Assembly: GCA_947631845.1 (NCBI GenBank) | Contig: CANRMY010000008.1 | Coordinates: forward strand, 1-62,174 | Reading direction: 5' to 3' | DNA from: an uncultured Oscillospiraceae bacterium | Lineage (GTDB): Bacteria > Bacillota > Clostridia > Oscillospirales > Oscillospiraceae | Length of the DNA stretch: 62,174 bases | Shown: positions 8,911 through 17,167 of the stretch, in pieces | How positions within the stretch are numbered: the first letter of the stretch is position 1 | Layout: each line of letters opens with the position of its first letter | Program-made: the position numbers and the translations under genes | Notes under the pieces: generated by a model | Databases searched by the model: none | The model's input: the letters and a program-made list of their open reading frames with translations, nothing else | What the model was told of the DNA's origin: nothing

Positions 8911-10725
8911 TTACTCGGCCGTATAATACTGCGCCTGGGCGGTCCAGAGGGCGTGGTATTGGCCGGAGGTATCGGCGAGCAGGTCCTCATGGCGGCCGGA
9001 TTGGACGATCTGACCGGCATCAAAGACGGCGATCTTGTCGCAGAAGCGGCAGGAGGCCAGGCGGTGGCTGATGTAGACGGCTGTCTTATCCCCGGCGATA
9101 TTGTTGAAGCGGCTGTAGACCTCGTACTCGGAAACCGGGTCCAGGGCGGCGGTAGGCTCGTCCAGGACGATGAAGGGCGCGTCTTTATAGAGGGCCCGGG
9201 CCAGGGCGATCTTCTGGGCCTCGCCGCCGGAGATTTCCACGCCGTCCTTGTCGTAGTCCTTGTAGAGGGGCGTGTCAAGGCCTTGGGGCATGGCTGCTTC
9301 CCGCTTGTCAAACCCAGCGCGTTTCAGGCAGTCCTCCACTCGTGCCTGGTCGTAATCTGTGCTGGCGGCTACGTTCTGCCCCAGGCTGACGGCGAAGAGC
9401 CGGAAGTCCTGAAACACCACGGAGAAGAGGGATATGTACTCGTCGTAGTCGTATTTTCGTATATCCACGCCGTTCAGCAAAATCTCCCCCTCCGTGGGGT
9501 CGTAGAGGCGGGTGAGGAGCTTGATGAAGGTGGTCTTGCCGGAGCCGTTCATGCCCACGATGGCCAGCTTTTCGCCGACCTTGAACTTGAAGTTGACGTG
9601 CCGCAGGGCCCAGGTATCCGTGTGGGGATACTTAAAGGACACGTCCCGGAACTCGACGAAATACTCATTGTCGTCCCGCTTCTCCACGGTGAGGGAGCCC
9701 TTGTACATGTCGTTGGGGATGTCGAAGAAGGAGAAGTAGCGCTTTAGATACGTGTCGTTGAGAAGCGTCATCTGCACGAAGCTCACAAGCTCGGTAACGG
9801 CGGCGATGAGCAGGGTGATGCAGGACACGTACTGGGCGATGGAGCCCACGGACACCCCACCCCGGAGGGAGGCGAAGATCAGGATCATATAAACGCCGAA
9901 CCGGAGGCCGTAATCGAATACCTTCCCCACGGAATTGAGGAGGCTTGCGGGGATGTCCGTCCGGGCGAGCGCCCGGCAAAACTCGTCTCCGAACCGGAGA
10001 GACCGCGCCGCCAAGTCCTCCGCCATGCCATAGAGCCGGATGTCCTTGCCGTTGGAATACCCGCTTATAAAGAACCCCAGCTTTTCGCTGCGGATATTGG
10101 TATCCACCAGCCGGTCGAAAAAGACCTTCATGATCCGCTCGCTCCGCGACTTCAGGAGAATACCGGCCAGCAGGGTCAGAAGGACGCCGCCCACCAGGGC
10201 CAGCTTCATCCACAGGGGGATGGTTTTGACACCGAAAAAGGACGCGGTGAGGGTGATACTGGCGGCGATTTGCGTTGTAAGGAGGATGAGCGCAGCCGTG
10301 CCGTCTTTCAGATACCAGTAGTTGTAGCCCGTCTGGGTTTCCTTTCGAATCCGCTCCCGCAAAAGGGCCGTGTCCCGGTCCTCCACGCTTTTGTAGGCCA
10401 TGTCCATGGTCTTCTCCGCGTAGCGCCACTCCAGATTTTGGCTGAGCTCCTTGTCACCCACCGATTCCCTCTCCCGGAACCAGGCGACCAGAAGGCCCAG
10501 CAAAAATGTGAGCCCCACCGTGAGGGCGGCGTACAGCGCCAAAGCTCCCACGGGCCGTCCCGCGGCGATGGCGTCGATGAGCCGCGCCGAAAACCAGATG
10601 GGCACGTAGGGCGTCACGGCGGAGACAAGGGCCTCCAGCATGAAAAGCACGGTGTACGCGGGGCTCATCTCATACAGCAGACGAATGCCGCGCCAGAAAA
10701 CACGGATATGTTCCGAAAGCTTCAT
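8911..10725 (-). CDS. ABC transporter, fused permease/ATPase half-transporter (second of pair)
   Basis: About 604 aa from the ATG at 10725 (MKLSEHIRVF), chosen because GGGAGG lies just upstream and the ATG overlaps the stop of the preceding gene as ATGA; an in-frame start at 10761 lacks support. The N-terminal half has about six membrane helices (ABC_membrane type). The C-terminal ATPase has Walker A GMNGSGKTT, signature ISGGEAQKIALARAL and Walker B FIVLDEPTAALDP. It likely forms a heterodimer with the upstream half-transporter. The pair lies downstream of LytTR/GHKL regulators, a context typical of peptide or drug export; the cargo is unknown. Confidence 0.9.
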   Translation of the reverse strand: MKLSEHIRVFWRGIRLLYEMSPAYTVLFMLEALVSAVTPYVPIWFSARLIDAIAAGRPVGALALYAALTVGLTFLLGLLVAWFRERESVGDKELSQNLEWRYAEKTMDMAYKSVEDRDTALLRERIRKETQTGYNYWYLKDGTAALILLTTQIAASITLTASFFGVKTIPLWMKLALVGGVLLTLLAGILLKSRSERIMKVFFDRLVDTNIRSEKLGFFISGYSNGKDIRLYGMAEDLAARSLRFGDEFCRALARTDIPASLLNSVGKVFDYGLRFGVYMILIFASLRGGVSVGSIAQYVSCITLLIAAVTELVSFVQMTLLNDTYLKRYFSFFDIPNDMYKGSLTVEKRDDNEYFVEFRDVSFKYPHTDTWALRHVNFKFKVGEKLAIVGMNGSGKTTFIKLLTRLYDPTEGEILLNGVDIRKYDYDEYISLFSVVFQDFRLFAVSLGQNVAASTDYDQARVEDCLKRAGFDKREAAMPQGLDTPLYKDYDKDGVEISGGEAQKIALARALYKDAPFIVLDEPTAALDPVSEYEVYSRFNNIAGDKTAVYISHRLASCRFCDKIAVFDAGQIVQSGRHEDLLADTSGQYHALWTAQAQYYTAE

Positions 10726-12566
10726 TCCTCCACACCTCCCTTGTAGTCGTCCCTGTACCAACAGCTTTGGATCTCAAAGAGTTTGCTGTACGCGCCGCCC
10801 AGGGCCATGAGCTCGTCGTGGGTGCCTTGCTCGGCGATCTGGCCGTCCTTTAAGAAGAGTATCCTGTCACAGAATCTGGTGGAGGCCAGACGGTGGGAGA
10901 TGAAGAGGGAGGTCTTGCCCGCCGTCATAGCGTTGTATTGGAGATAAATTTGATTTTCCGCGATGGGGTCCAGCGCCGCCGTGGGCTCGTCCAGCACCAA
11001 AATGGGCGCGTCCTTGTAAATGGCCCGTGCCAGCATGAGCTTCTGCTTCTCCCCGCCGGACAAGTCCGTGCCGTCCTTATCCAGCTGCTTGTCCAGAACC
11101 GTGTCCATACCCTTTGGCAGGGAGTCGATCTTATCCCCCAATCCGGCGTCCCGGAGGCACGCCTCCGCCCTCTCCCTGTCGCCGCCGCCGTCCGTCCGGC
11201 TGGTGACGGTCTCCAGGATGGTGAAGGGGCCGGTCCCGGCGTCCTGGAAGACAGGGGCGAAGAGCTTATAATATTCCTCTCGCCGAAAATCCCCCGTGGG
11301 TACGCCGTCCAGGCGTATCTCCCCGGAGGCCGGAGCGTAAAGGCCGCACAGGAGCTTCACAAGCGTCGTCTTCCCCGCGCCGTTGAGGCCCACCAGGGCG
11401 ACCTTTTCGCCGGGGGCTATGGTCAGGCTGAGGTCGTGGATGGTGTCGGCCTCGGCCCCGTCGTAGCGGAAGGAGACGTGGTCGAAGACGATCTCCGGGG
11501 CATGGTCAAGGCGCCCCTCCGCGCTCTCTGTCCCCTCCGGCGTGTCGTCGGGCAGATCCAGAAACGCCCGGAAATCGCTGACAAAGAGGCTGGCGTTCAA
11601 AATGGCGTTCCACTCACTGACGATGCTCCCCACAAAGCCCGCGAAGGAGGAGACGGCGGCAAAATAGAGGACGAACTGCTCCGCCGTGATCTGTCCCCGG
11701 ACGGCCTCCAGGATCAGCACCGCGTAGGCCGCCCCGTCCCGGAGGAGGATCACCAGGAGGTCGGCGAGGCGCACAAGAAATTCCCGGAAGCTCCCGCGTT
11801 TTGCCCAGTCCAGGTCCCGCTCCAGCAGGTCATGGTAGAGATCCCGGAACCACCCGGTCATACCGTATACCCGGATATCCTTCCAGGCGGTGAAATCGGC
11901 GGGCTTTGTGCAGACGTAGTCAAGCCGGCGGCTCAGGTTCGTCCTGGCGGGGCGGGCGGCGTACTGCCACTTTCGATAGGCATGGGCGCACAGGATATTC
12001 ACCAGAGGCGTCAGAGTCAAAAGGACTACCAGCCAGGGGCTGACATTGGACAGGACTGTGCCCAGGAGCGCGTAGCACAGAATGTTCTCCGTAAGCTTCA
12101 TGGAGCGCCTCGGCACATCGCTGAGGGGTTGGCCGCCGTTCCACTCCCAAGTGGCCCTCCCGGCCCGCTTGCCCAGATCCTGGGTCTCTTTTTTCTCAAA
12201 GGTCTGATATTGGCACTCCATGGTCTTTCGGTTCAGCTCATCGCCTCGGAGGGAACGGTATTTTTGCAGGTAAACGCGTAGCACCGTCTCGCAGGTGTCC
12301 CGCAGGACCGTGGCGATCAGCACCGCCAGCAGGAAGAGCCCCACGGACAGCGCCGCGTGGCGGATGCTCTCCCCCCGCGTCACCTCACCCACCACCAAGG
12401 CCGGCAGACGCACCTCGCCCCAGGCCAGGAACACCGCCAGAGGAATCTCCAGCACCATCACCAGCAGCGACACCGGCGTGCCGTGAATCATCCCCCGGAG
12501 GCTCCACCAGGCGTTGCTGAGCACCGACTTGTACGGCTTTTTATTTGGATCTTTTTCGTATTCCAA
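10722..12566 (-). CDS. ABC transporter, fused permease/ATPase half-transporter (first of pair)
   Basis: 614 aa. Begins with TTG at 12566 (reading MEYEKDPNKKPYKS) about 8 nt after AGGGGTG; I see no better ATG or GTG. Six-helix membrane domain, then an ATPase with Walker A GLNGAGKTT, signature LSGGEKQKLMLARA and Walker B ILVLDEPTAALDP. Both half-transporters keep all ATPase motifs. Preceded by a candidate promoter and inverted-repeat operator, so it may be transcribed separately from the kinase gene. Confidence 0.88.
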   Translation of the reverse strand: MEYEKDPNKKPYKSVLSNAWWSLRGMIHGTPVSLLVMVLEIPLAVFLAWGEVRLPALVVGEVTRGESIRHAALSVGLFLLAVLIATVLRDTCETVLRVYLQKYRSLRGDELNRKTMECQYQTFEKKETQDLGKRAGRATWEWNGGQPLSDVPRRSMKLTENILCYALLGTVLSNVSPWLVVLLTLTPLVNILCAHAYRKWQYAARPARTNLSRRLDYVCTKPADFTAWKDIRVYGMTGWFRDLYHDLLERDLDWAKRGSFREFLVRLADLLVILLRDGAAYAVLILEAVRGQITAEQFVLYFAAVSSFAGFVGSIVSEWNAILNASLFVSDFRAFLDLPDDTPEGTESAEGRLDHAPEIVFDHVSFRYDGAEADTIHDLSLTIAPGEKVALVGLNGAGKTTLVKLLCGLYAPASGEIRLDGVPTGDFRREEYYKLFAPVFQDAGTGPFTILETVTSRTDGGGDRERAEACLRDAGLGDKIDSLPKGMDTVLDKQLDKDGTDLSGGEKQKLMLARAIYKDAPILVLDEPTAALDPIAENQIYLQYNAMTAGKTSLFISHRLASTRFCDRILFLKDGQIAEQGTHDELMALGGAYSKLFEIQSCWYRDDYKGGVEE

Positions 12567-12589
12567 GGTTCTTCACCCCTTTCGCGCCC

Positions 12590-12655
12590 ATCATAGCATG
12601 GACCGAATGAAAAAAGTAAATTCGTGCACGAAACGCCGCCGTCCGTGCACGAATT
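12590..12655 (-). promoter_or_regulatory. Candidate promoter and paired palindromic operator of the ABC pair
   Basis: On the minus strand a -35-like TTACTT (12614-12619) and a -10 TATGAT (12590-12595) are 18 bp apart. Immediately upstream lie two copies of the palindrome TTCGTGCACGAA (second copy with one mismatch), whose outer arms AATTCGTGCACG (12619-12630) and CGTGCACGAATT (12644-12655) are perfectly complementary. The centres are about 22 bp apart, two helical turns. It may bind a regulator such as the LytTR protein. The hairpin followed by a T-rich stretch could instead terminate kinase transcription. Confidence 0.5.
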
Positions 12656-12660
12656 GCGTT

Positions 12661-13311
12661 TTACGGGAGGGCCGGGACCAGAAACTCGGAGGTAAACGCC
12701 CCGTCCTCACTGTTGTATTTCACCCAGCCGCCGTGGTCCCGGATGATCGCCTCGGCCCTCCTGAGCCCGAAGCCGTGGGCCCCGGACTTGCCGGTTTTGA
12801 AGAGGCCGCCCACCTTCTCCCGCTTGGCCCCGGCGGCGTTGAGCATGGAGAAGTAGAGCATCTTGCCCTTCATGCCGAGAAAAAGGCGGATGAACCGCTC
12901 GCCTTCCGCGCCCCGGCAGGCCTCGATGGCGTTGTCCAGGAGATTGCCCACGATGATACTGAGCTCCAGGTCGCTGACCGTCAGACCATCCGGCACATTG
13001 GCCTTCACTGTGACGGTTATATTTTCGCTTTTGGCTTGGGCCAACTTTGCGGAGAGTATAGCGTCCAGAGATACGTTGCCGGTCTTCAAAAGCGTGTCCA
13101 CGTTCATGAGCTTTTCGTCCAGCTCAAGGACGTACTCCCGCGCCCGCTCCGTGTCCCCGGCGTCCAGATAGCTTTTCAGCAGCTGAAGGTGGTTGTGGAA
13201 GTCGTGCTTGTAGCCCCGCATCTCCCGGTGGATGCTCCGCACCTCCTCCAGGTGCCGCAGGGACTGCTCGGTTTGGTACTCCACCAGCTTCAAATATGTC
13301 CGTTTCAGCAT
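12661..13311 (-). CDS. GHKL-type sensor histidine kinase lacking a membrane sensor domain
   Basis: 216 aa. An N-terminal helix (1-30) leads into a phospho-acceptor helix, GYKHDFHNHLQLL, with the HDxxN pattern of AgrC-like kinases (predicted His36), followed by a GHKL ATPase with N-box VGNLLDNAIEA and G-box HGFGLRRA. AgrC/BlpH relatives are normally 400-450 aa with six or seven membrane helices; none are present and no upstream coding remnant is seen because the LytTR gene stops one base before. It may be a genuine cytosolic kinase or a long-established truncation. Confidence 0.85.
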   Translation of the reverse strand: MLKRTYLKLVEYQTEQSLRHLEEVRSIHREMRGYKHDFHNHLQLLKSYLDAGDTERAREYVLELDEKLMNVDTLLKTGNVSLDAILSAKLAQAKSENITVTVKANVPDGLTVSDLELSIIVGNLLDNAIEACRGAEGERFIRLFLGMKGKMLYFSMLNAAGAKREKVGGLFKTGKSGAHGFGLRRAEAIIRDHGGWVKYNSEDGAFTSEFLVPALP

Positions 13312-13312
13312 A

Positions 13313-14014
13313 TCAGTTCCTCTCTATGAACGCCCGGTTCACGTCGTCGTATTTCCCACGCGAAAGGGGGATCTCCGCGCCGCCATCAAGCGTTACACCC
13401 GTGCGTGAAATGCGCTCCACGGCCTTGAGATTGATGATGTAGGAGCGGTGGGCGCGGTAAAAATCGGAGCTCAGCTTTTTTTCGAAGGCCGTGATGCTCT
13501 CCTTGAGCCTGTAAACGTCCGTGCGGGTGTGGATCTCAATATAGTGGGCGAAGGATTCTATATAGAGAATATCCGCCTCCAACAGCTTCACCGTTCCACC
13601 GTCGCAGCTGATGACCACTGACGGCGGCTCCACCGCCAGCCTGCTTGAGGCGCGGTCCAGCACTTCAAAGAGCTTCTGTTCCGCTACCGGCTTGACAAGA
13701 TAGTGCAGCGCGTCCACCTCGTACCCCTCGGCGATGAACTCAAAGTGGGAGGTAATGAACACGATCTCTGCCCGCCCGCGCTGCGCCCTCACCCGCTTGG
13801 CAAGCTCGATGCCGGACAGCTCCCGCATCTCCACGTCCAGCAGGAGAATGTCATAGTCCTTGTTCCGGTCGTATTCAAAGAAGAAGCTCTCCGCAGACGG
13901 AAACTCATCGAGCCGCACGCCGCACCCCGACGTCTCCGCCCACCGCCGGACCATGCCGGCAATGCTCTCCCTGTCCGATTCTGAATCATCGCAAATTGCT
14001 ATCGTATAATCCAT
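13313..14014 (-). CDS. LytTR-family response regulator
   Basis: 233 aa. Receiver domain residues 1-120 with acidic pair DD at 9-10, phospho-acceptor Asp60 in ILLLDVEM and a conserved Lys near 109. The C-terminal LytTR DNA-binding domain (about 135-233) includes DFYRAHRSYIINL. First gene of the minus-strand regulator/kinase/ABC cluster; the kinase starts one base after its stop. The AgrA/BlpR family normally binds pairs of short repeats upstream of exporter or peptide genes, which makes the repeats at 12619-12655 a reasonable target. Confidence 0.93.
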   Translation of the reverse strand: MDYTIAICDDSESDRESIAGMVRRWAETSGCGVRLDEFPSAESFFFEYDRNKDYDILLLDVEMRELSGIELAKRVRAQRGRAEIVFITSHFEFIAEGYEVDALHYLVKPVAEQKLFEVLDRASSRLAVEPPSVVISCDGGTVKLLEADILYIESFAHYIEIHTRTDVYRLKESITAFEKKLSSDFYRAHRSYIINLKAVERISRTGVTLDGGAEIPLSRGKYDDVNRAFIERN

Positions 14015-14173
14015 AACCTCACTGCCTGCTCATCTGGAATTCTAAAATAATGTGTAAATCGAACAGCTTACACAACCGACCACAATTATAGCACAACCGC
14101 GCGAGCTTTTCCACGGCCTTTTCTTCTTAAAAATGACTATGGCGGGAGTACATAAAAATGCCCCCGCACAACG

Positions 14174-14410
14174 CCTTATCTTTCCCGCTCGTCCCGCCTC
14201 CGCTTCGTCAGCAAGCGCCCCCAGGGCTTCGACACCCGCGTCGCCGCCGGAGGCCAGAACTTCTCCGGCGGACAGCGCCAGTGCATAGCCATCGCCCGGG
14301 CCGTGATGACGAACCCGGACTACCTGCTGCTTGACGAGGCCACGAGCAGCCTTGATGCCCGGAGCTGTTCCGGGAGGAGCTTGGCGTGGACAGTCTGGAC
14401 GACTTCATAA
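14174..14410 (+). pseudogene. Remnant of an ABC exporter ATPase domain
   Basis: An open frame with no start codon encodes the C-terminal half of an ABC ATPase: [18 protein letters not shown], signature [15 protein letters not shown], Walker [14 protein letters not shown] (about 14198-14358). After SLDA the frame loses similarity and stops at 14408. Walker A, the membrane domain and the end of the ATPase are all missing. This is a clear gene relic, unrelated in detail to the intact pair next door. Confidence 0.8.
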
Positions 14411-14573
14411 AGATGCGCGGTGAGTGGTACAGAATGAAGGTGCGGCAGTGTCTTGTGATACTGAACATCCTGGACCTGCCCCGTGAGGGGAGCACCGACC
14501 CGCTGGACCACTACGCGGTGCTCAGCGAGCTTCAGGAGAGGATGTACGAAAAGATACGCGAAATGATGACTGT
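14362..14573 (+). pseudogene. Possible second gene remnant joined to the ABC relic
   Basis: In a different frame, starting directly at the break in the ABC relic, a helical coding-like stretch runs [19 protein letters not shown] through to REMMTVWN just before the convergent gntP stop. I do not recognise the family. It has no good start, and the frame continues antisense into gntP. It looks like the C-terminal end of another protein fused by deletion, but this rests only on its composition. Confidence 0.35.
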
Positions 14574-14579
14574 ATGGAA

Positions 14580-15839
14580 TTACCCGATGAGATATATAAT
14601 GACAGCCGCTGCGGTGGAGGTGAGGCCGATGCAGGCCTCGAAGGGGATGAGCTTCATGCGCTCCTTGATGGACATGTTGACAGCGCCGCCGGTGGCGTGG
14701 AAGAAGGAGCCGTGGGGGAGCGAGTCCACGACCGTGGCGCCGGCATGGACCATGGCCGCGGCGGCGAGGGCGGGGACGCCCGCCTCTATAAGCGTGGGGG
14801 CGAAGGTCTGAGAGGCGATGGTAGCGCCGGCGGTGGTGGAGGCGGTGGCGGCCGCCATCAGGATACCGGACAGGGGGGCCAGGACAAACGCCGGCATTTT
14901 CATGGCCTCGAGAAGGTTGATGACGTCATACTGGAGGGCCGACGCCTTGATGATGCCCGCAATAGTCCCGGTGCCTATAAGCAGAACGGAGACGCCGATG
15001 ACCTTGGAAAGGCCGAATTCCATAAAGCTCACGGTATTGCGCCAATTTTTGGTGGCCAGGATACTCACCGCGCCGCCCACGGGAAGGGCGATCAGGGGGT
15101 CGATGGAGATATCCGCCAGGGGCCTCAAGGCCAGGAGGACAATGACCACCACGGGCCCCGCGATAGCGGCAAAGAAGTTCGGCAGAGCCTTGCCGCCGGA
15201 GGCCTCAACATCGGCTTCCCCGATGGTATCGGAGGATTTTTTGGCAAGGAGGGTGGCTGTGACGATGGTCACCACAAGGGCAAAGAGAGCGGGGATGGCG
15301 TTTTTCGGCATCAGGGACGTCAGATCCACGCCGAAGGCCTCGGAGGCGGCAATGGTGTTGGGGTTGGGAGATACGATGTTTCCGGCCTTGCCGCCCCCGA
15401 TCATGGCCAGCAGCACACCACCCTTGGAAAGGCCCGCCTTTTTGCCGATGGCCAGGGCGATGGGCGCCACGGTGATGACGGAGATATCCACAAACACGCC
15501 CACGGCGCAGATGATCATGGTGGCAATGGAGATGGCGGCAACAGCCCGCTTCTGACCCAGCTTGTCAACGATCGTCTCGGCGATCTTCTCGGCCGACCCC
15601 GTCTTGATGAGCGCGCCGGCCAGAATGCCGGAGGTCATGATGCGAAGGACGGAGGACATCATACCTGCCGCGCCGGAGACCATGGTATCCACGGTGGTCA
15701 CAAGCCCACCGCCGCCTGCAAGTCCGCCGATCAGGGCGCCGATGATCAGGCTGTAGGCCGGCTGTACCTTTCGTATGATCAGAACGATCGCTATGGCAAG
15801 GCCCAGGAGGGCACCCCATGTGGAGAAGCTGTAGTCCAT
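14580..15839 (-). CDS. GntP-family permease, probable glycerate/hydroxy-acid transporter
   Basis: 419 aa polytopic membrane protein (about 12 hydrophobic segments). Family-like segments include SGILAGALIKTGSAEKIAE and MIGGGKAGNIVSPNPNT. GntP carriers bring in gluconate and related hydroxy acids with H+. It follows glycerate kinase by 15 nt in the same operon, so D-glycerate or a related acid is the best guess for the substrate (inference). The TAA stop lies at 14580-14582. Confidence 0.88.
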   Translation of the reverse strand: MDYSFSTWGALLGLAIAIVLIIRKVQPAYSLIIGALIGGLAGGGGLVTTVDTMVSGAAGMMSSVLRIMTSGILAGALIKTGSAEKIAETIVDKLGQKRAVAAISIATMIICAVGVFVDISVITVAPIALAIGKKAGLSKGGVLLAMIGGGKAGNIVSPNPNTIAASEAFGVDLTSLMPKNAIPALFALVVTIVTATLLAKKSSDTIGEADVEASGGKALPNFFAAIAGPVVVIVLLALRPLADISIDPLIALPVGGAVSILATKNWRNTVSFMEFGLSKVIGVSVLLIGTGTIAGIIKASALQYDVINLLEAMKMPAFVLAPLSGILMAAATASTTAGATIASQTFAPTLIEAGVPALAAAAMVHAGATVVDSLPHGSFFHATGGAVNMSIKERMKLIPFEACIGLTSTAAAVIIYLIG

Positions 15840-15854
15840 ATGCGCCGCCTCCCC

Positions 15855-17003
15855 TCACATCTCGCCCCGGAGGGCGCGGACAAGCCGGAAGGCCTGTTCC
15901 ACCGAGGCGGTCATGTTCCTCTCGGCGTTGCCGTGATCCATGGCCTCGGCCAACGTCACCACGCCGCGCAAGATCGGGAAGTAGGCATCGATCCCGCCGC
16001 CGTTGCAGGCGCGGGCGTCCTCGGTGACACATCCGGAGAAAGCGATGACTGTCTTTCCGTACTTCTTGGCGATGCTGGCGACCCCGATGGGCGCCTTGCC
16101 CATGACCGTCTGCCCGTCAAGCCGTCCCTCGCCGGTGACCACGATGTCGGCATCCCTTATGTAGTCCTCAAGCCGCGTCTCGTCCAGCACGATTTTGATG
16201 CCGGACTCCAAAACGGCGTTTGTGAAGGTCAGAAACGCAAAGCCCAGGCCGCCCGCGGCACCGGTGCCGGGGTGCTCCTTGTCCGCCTTGGGGAAGGCTT
16301 TGGCGGCGAGATCCGCGTAGTCGGAGAGCCACTTGTCCATCTTCAGGATCATCGCCGGCGTGGCGCCCTTCTGAGGACCGTAGACCGCGCTGGCTCCGTG
16401 CTCGCCGCAGAGGGGATTCGTCACATCGCAGGCGATTTTGAAGGAGCACTCCGAAAGCTCCGGGATCACGTTCCCGTCGGTGATCTTCGCCAGATCCTCG
16501 AGCCCCTTCGCGCCGAATGGGACCTGGTTCCCCTTGCTGTCCAGCATCCCGAAGCCCAGGGCCTGGAGCATCCCCACGCCGCCGTCATTGGTGGCGCTGC
16601 CGCCGATGCCCACGATGAAGCGCCTGCACCCCTTTTTTATAGCGTCCCGAATGACCTCGCCCACGCCGTAGGTGGTGGTGTTCATGGGGTCGCGCTCCGC
16701 GTCCGAAACGAGCGTGATGCCCGCCGCGCCCGACATCTCCACGATCGCCGTCCTCGTCTCGTCGATGATGCCGTAGACGCATTCCACCGGCCGTCCCACG
16801 GGGCCCGTCACGGTGACCGTTTCCGTCCTGCCGCCCATGCCCAGAGCCAGCGCCTCAACCGTGCCTTCGCCGCCGTCGGCCAGAGGCCGCACCGTCACCC
16901 GGGCCGCCGGATACGCCCTGAGTACCCCCTGACGTATGGCCTCCCCGGCCTCCAGGGAGGTGAGGGAGCCCTTCAATGAGTCGATCGCCACTGTTACCTT
17001 CAT
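15855..17003 (-). CDS. garK: Glycerate 2-kinase (GarK/GlxK family)
   Basis: 382 aa from the ATG at 17003 (MKVTVAIDSLKGSLTS), which gives the exact family N-terminus and length; a longer open frame to 17060 has no ribosome site. Landmarks: FDSLKGS-like start, RPLADGGEGTVEAL, GGSATNDGGVGMLQALG and TGEGRLDGQT. It phosphorylates D-glycerate to 2-phosphoglycerate, feeding lower glycolysis. First gene of the garK-gntP operon, transcribed away from the CdaR-type regulator. Confidence 0.94.
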   Translation of the reverse strand: MKVTVAIDSLKGSLTSLEAGEAIRQGVLRAYPAARVTVRPLADGGEGTVEALALGMGGRTETVTVTGPVGRPVECVYGIIDETRTAIVEMSGAAGITLVSDAERDPMNTTTYGVGEVIRDAIKKGCRRFIVGIGGSATNDGGVGMLQALGFGMLDSKGNQVPFGAKGLEDLAKITDGNVIPELSECSFKIACDVTNPLCGEHGASAVYGPQKGATPAMILKMDKWLSDYADLAAKAFPKADKEHPGTGAAGGLGFAFLTFTNAVLESGIKIVLDETRLEDYIRDADIVVTGEGRLDGQTVMGKAPIGVASIAKKYGKTVIAFSGCVTEDARACNGGGIDAYFPILRGVVTLAEAMDHGNAERNMTASVEQAFRLVRALRGEM

Positions 17004-17058
17004 GTCAGTCCGTCCTTTCTTTTTCGGAGCCTCATACCAAGCTCCGCTTTCTGCTCTC

Positions 17059-17093
17059 ATTATACCGCCGTGAGACGGAGGAATATATGTTAT
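17059..17093 (-). promoter_or_regulatory. Candidate garK-gntP promoter with operator over the -35
   Basis: A -10 TATAAT on the minus strand (17059-17064) has no good -35: the position 17 bp upstream (17082-17087) reads TATATT. That position lies inside a 12-bp element, plus-strand AATATATGTTAT (17082-17093), repeated exactly at 17123-17134 near the cdaR promoter. A strong -10 with a poor -35 covered by a repeated element is the pattern expected for an activator-dependent promoter. Confidence 0.55.
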
Positions 17094-17108
17094 GCTAAAC
17101 GTATTCTA

Positions 17109-17145
17109 TTGATTTTTTACGAAATATATGTTATATAGAACATAT
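17109..17145 (+). promoter_or_regulatory. Candidate cdaR promoter overlapped by a palindromic operator
   Basis: TTGATT (17109-17114) and TATATA (17132-17137) are separated by 17 bp. The -10 falls inside an inverted repeat ATATGTT-N6-AACATAT (17126-17145), which also holds the second copy of AATATATGTTAT (17123-17134). Binding here would block RNA polymerase, suggesting autoregulation, while the first copy would activate the divergent garK operon. Confidence 0.55.
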
Positions 17146-17167
17146 ACGCAAAAAGCGGGGTGGAACT

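Noticed and set aside
14574-16979. An 801-codon open frame on the plus strand
   Set aside because: Antisense to gntP and garK, both clear genes; its product is rich in Gly, Asp, His and Arg as expected of a codon-bias shadow.
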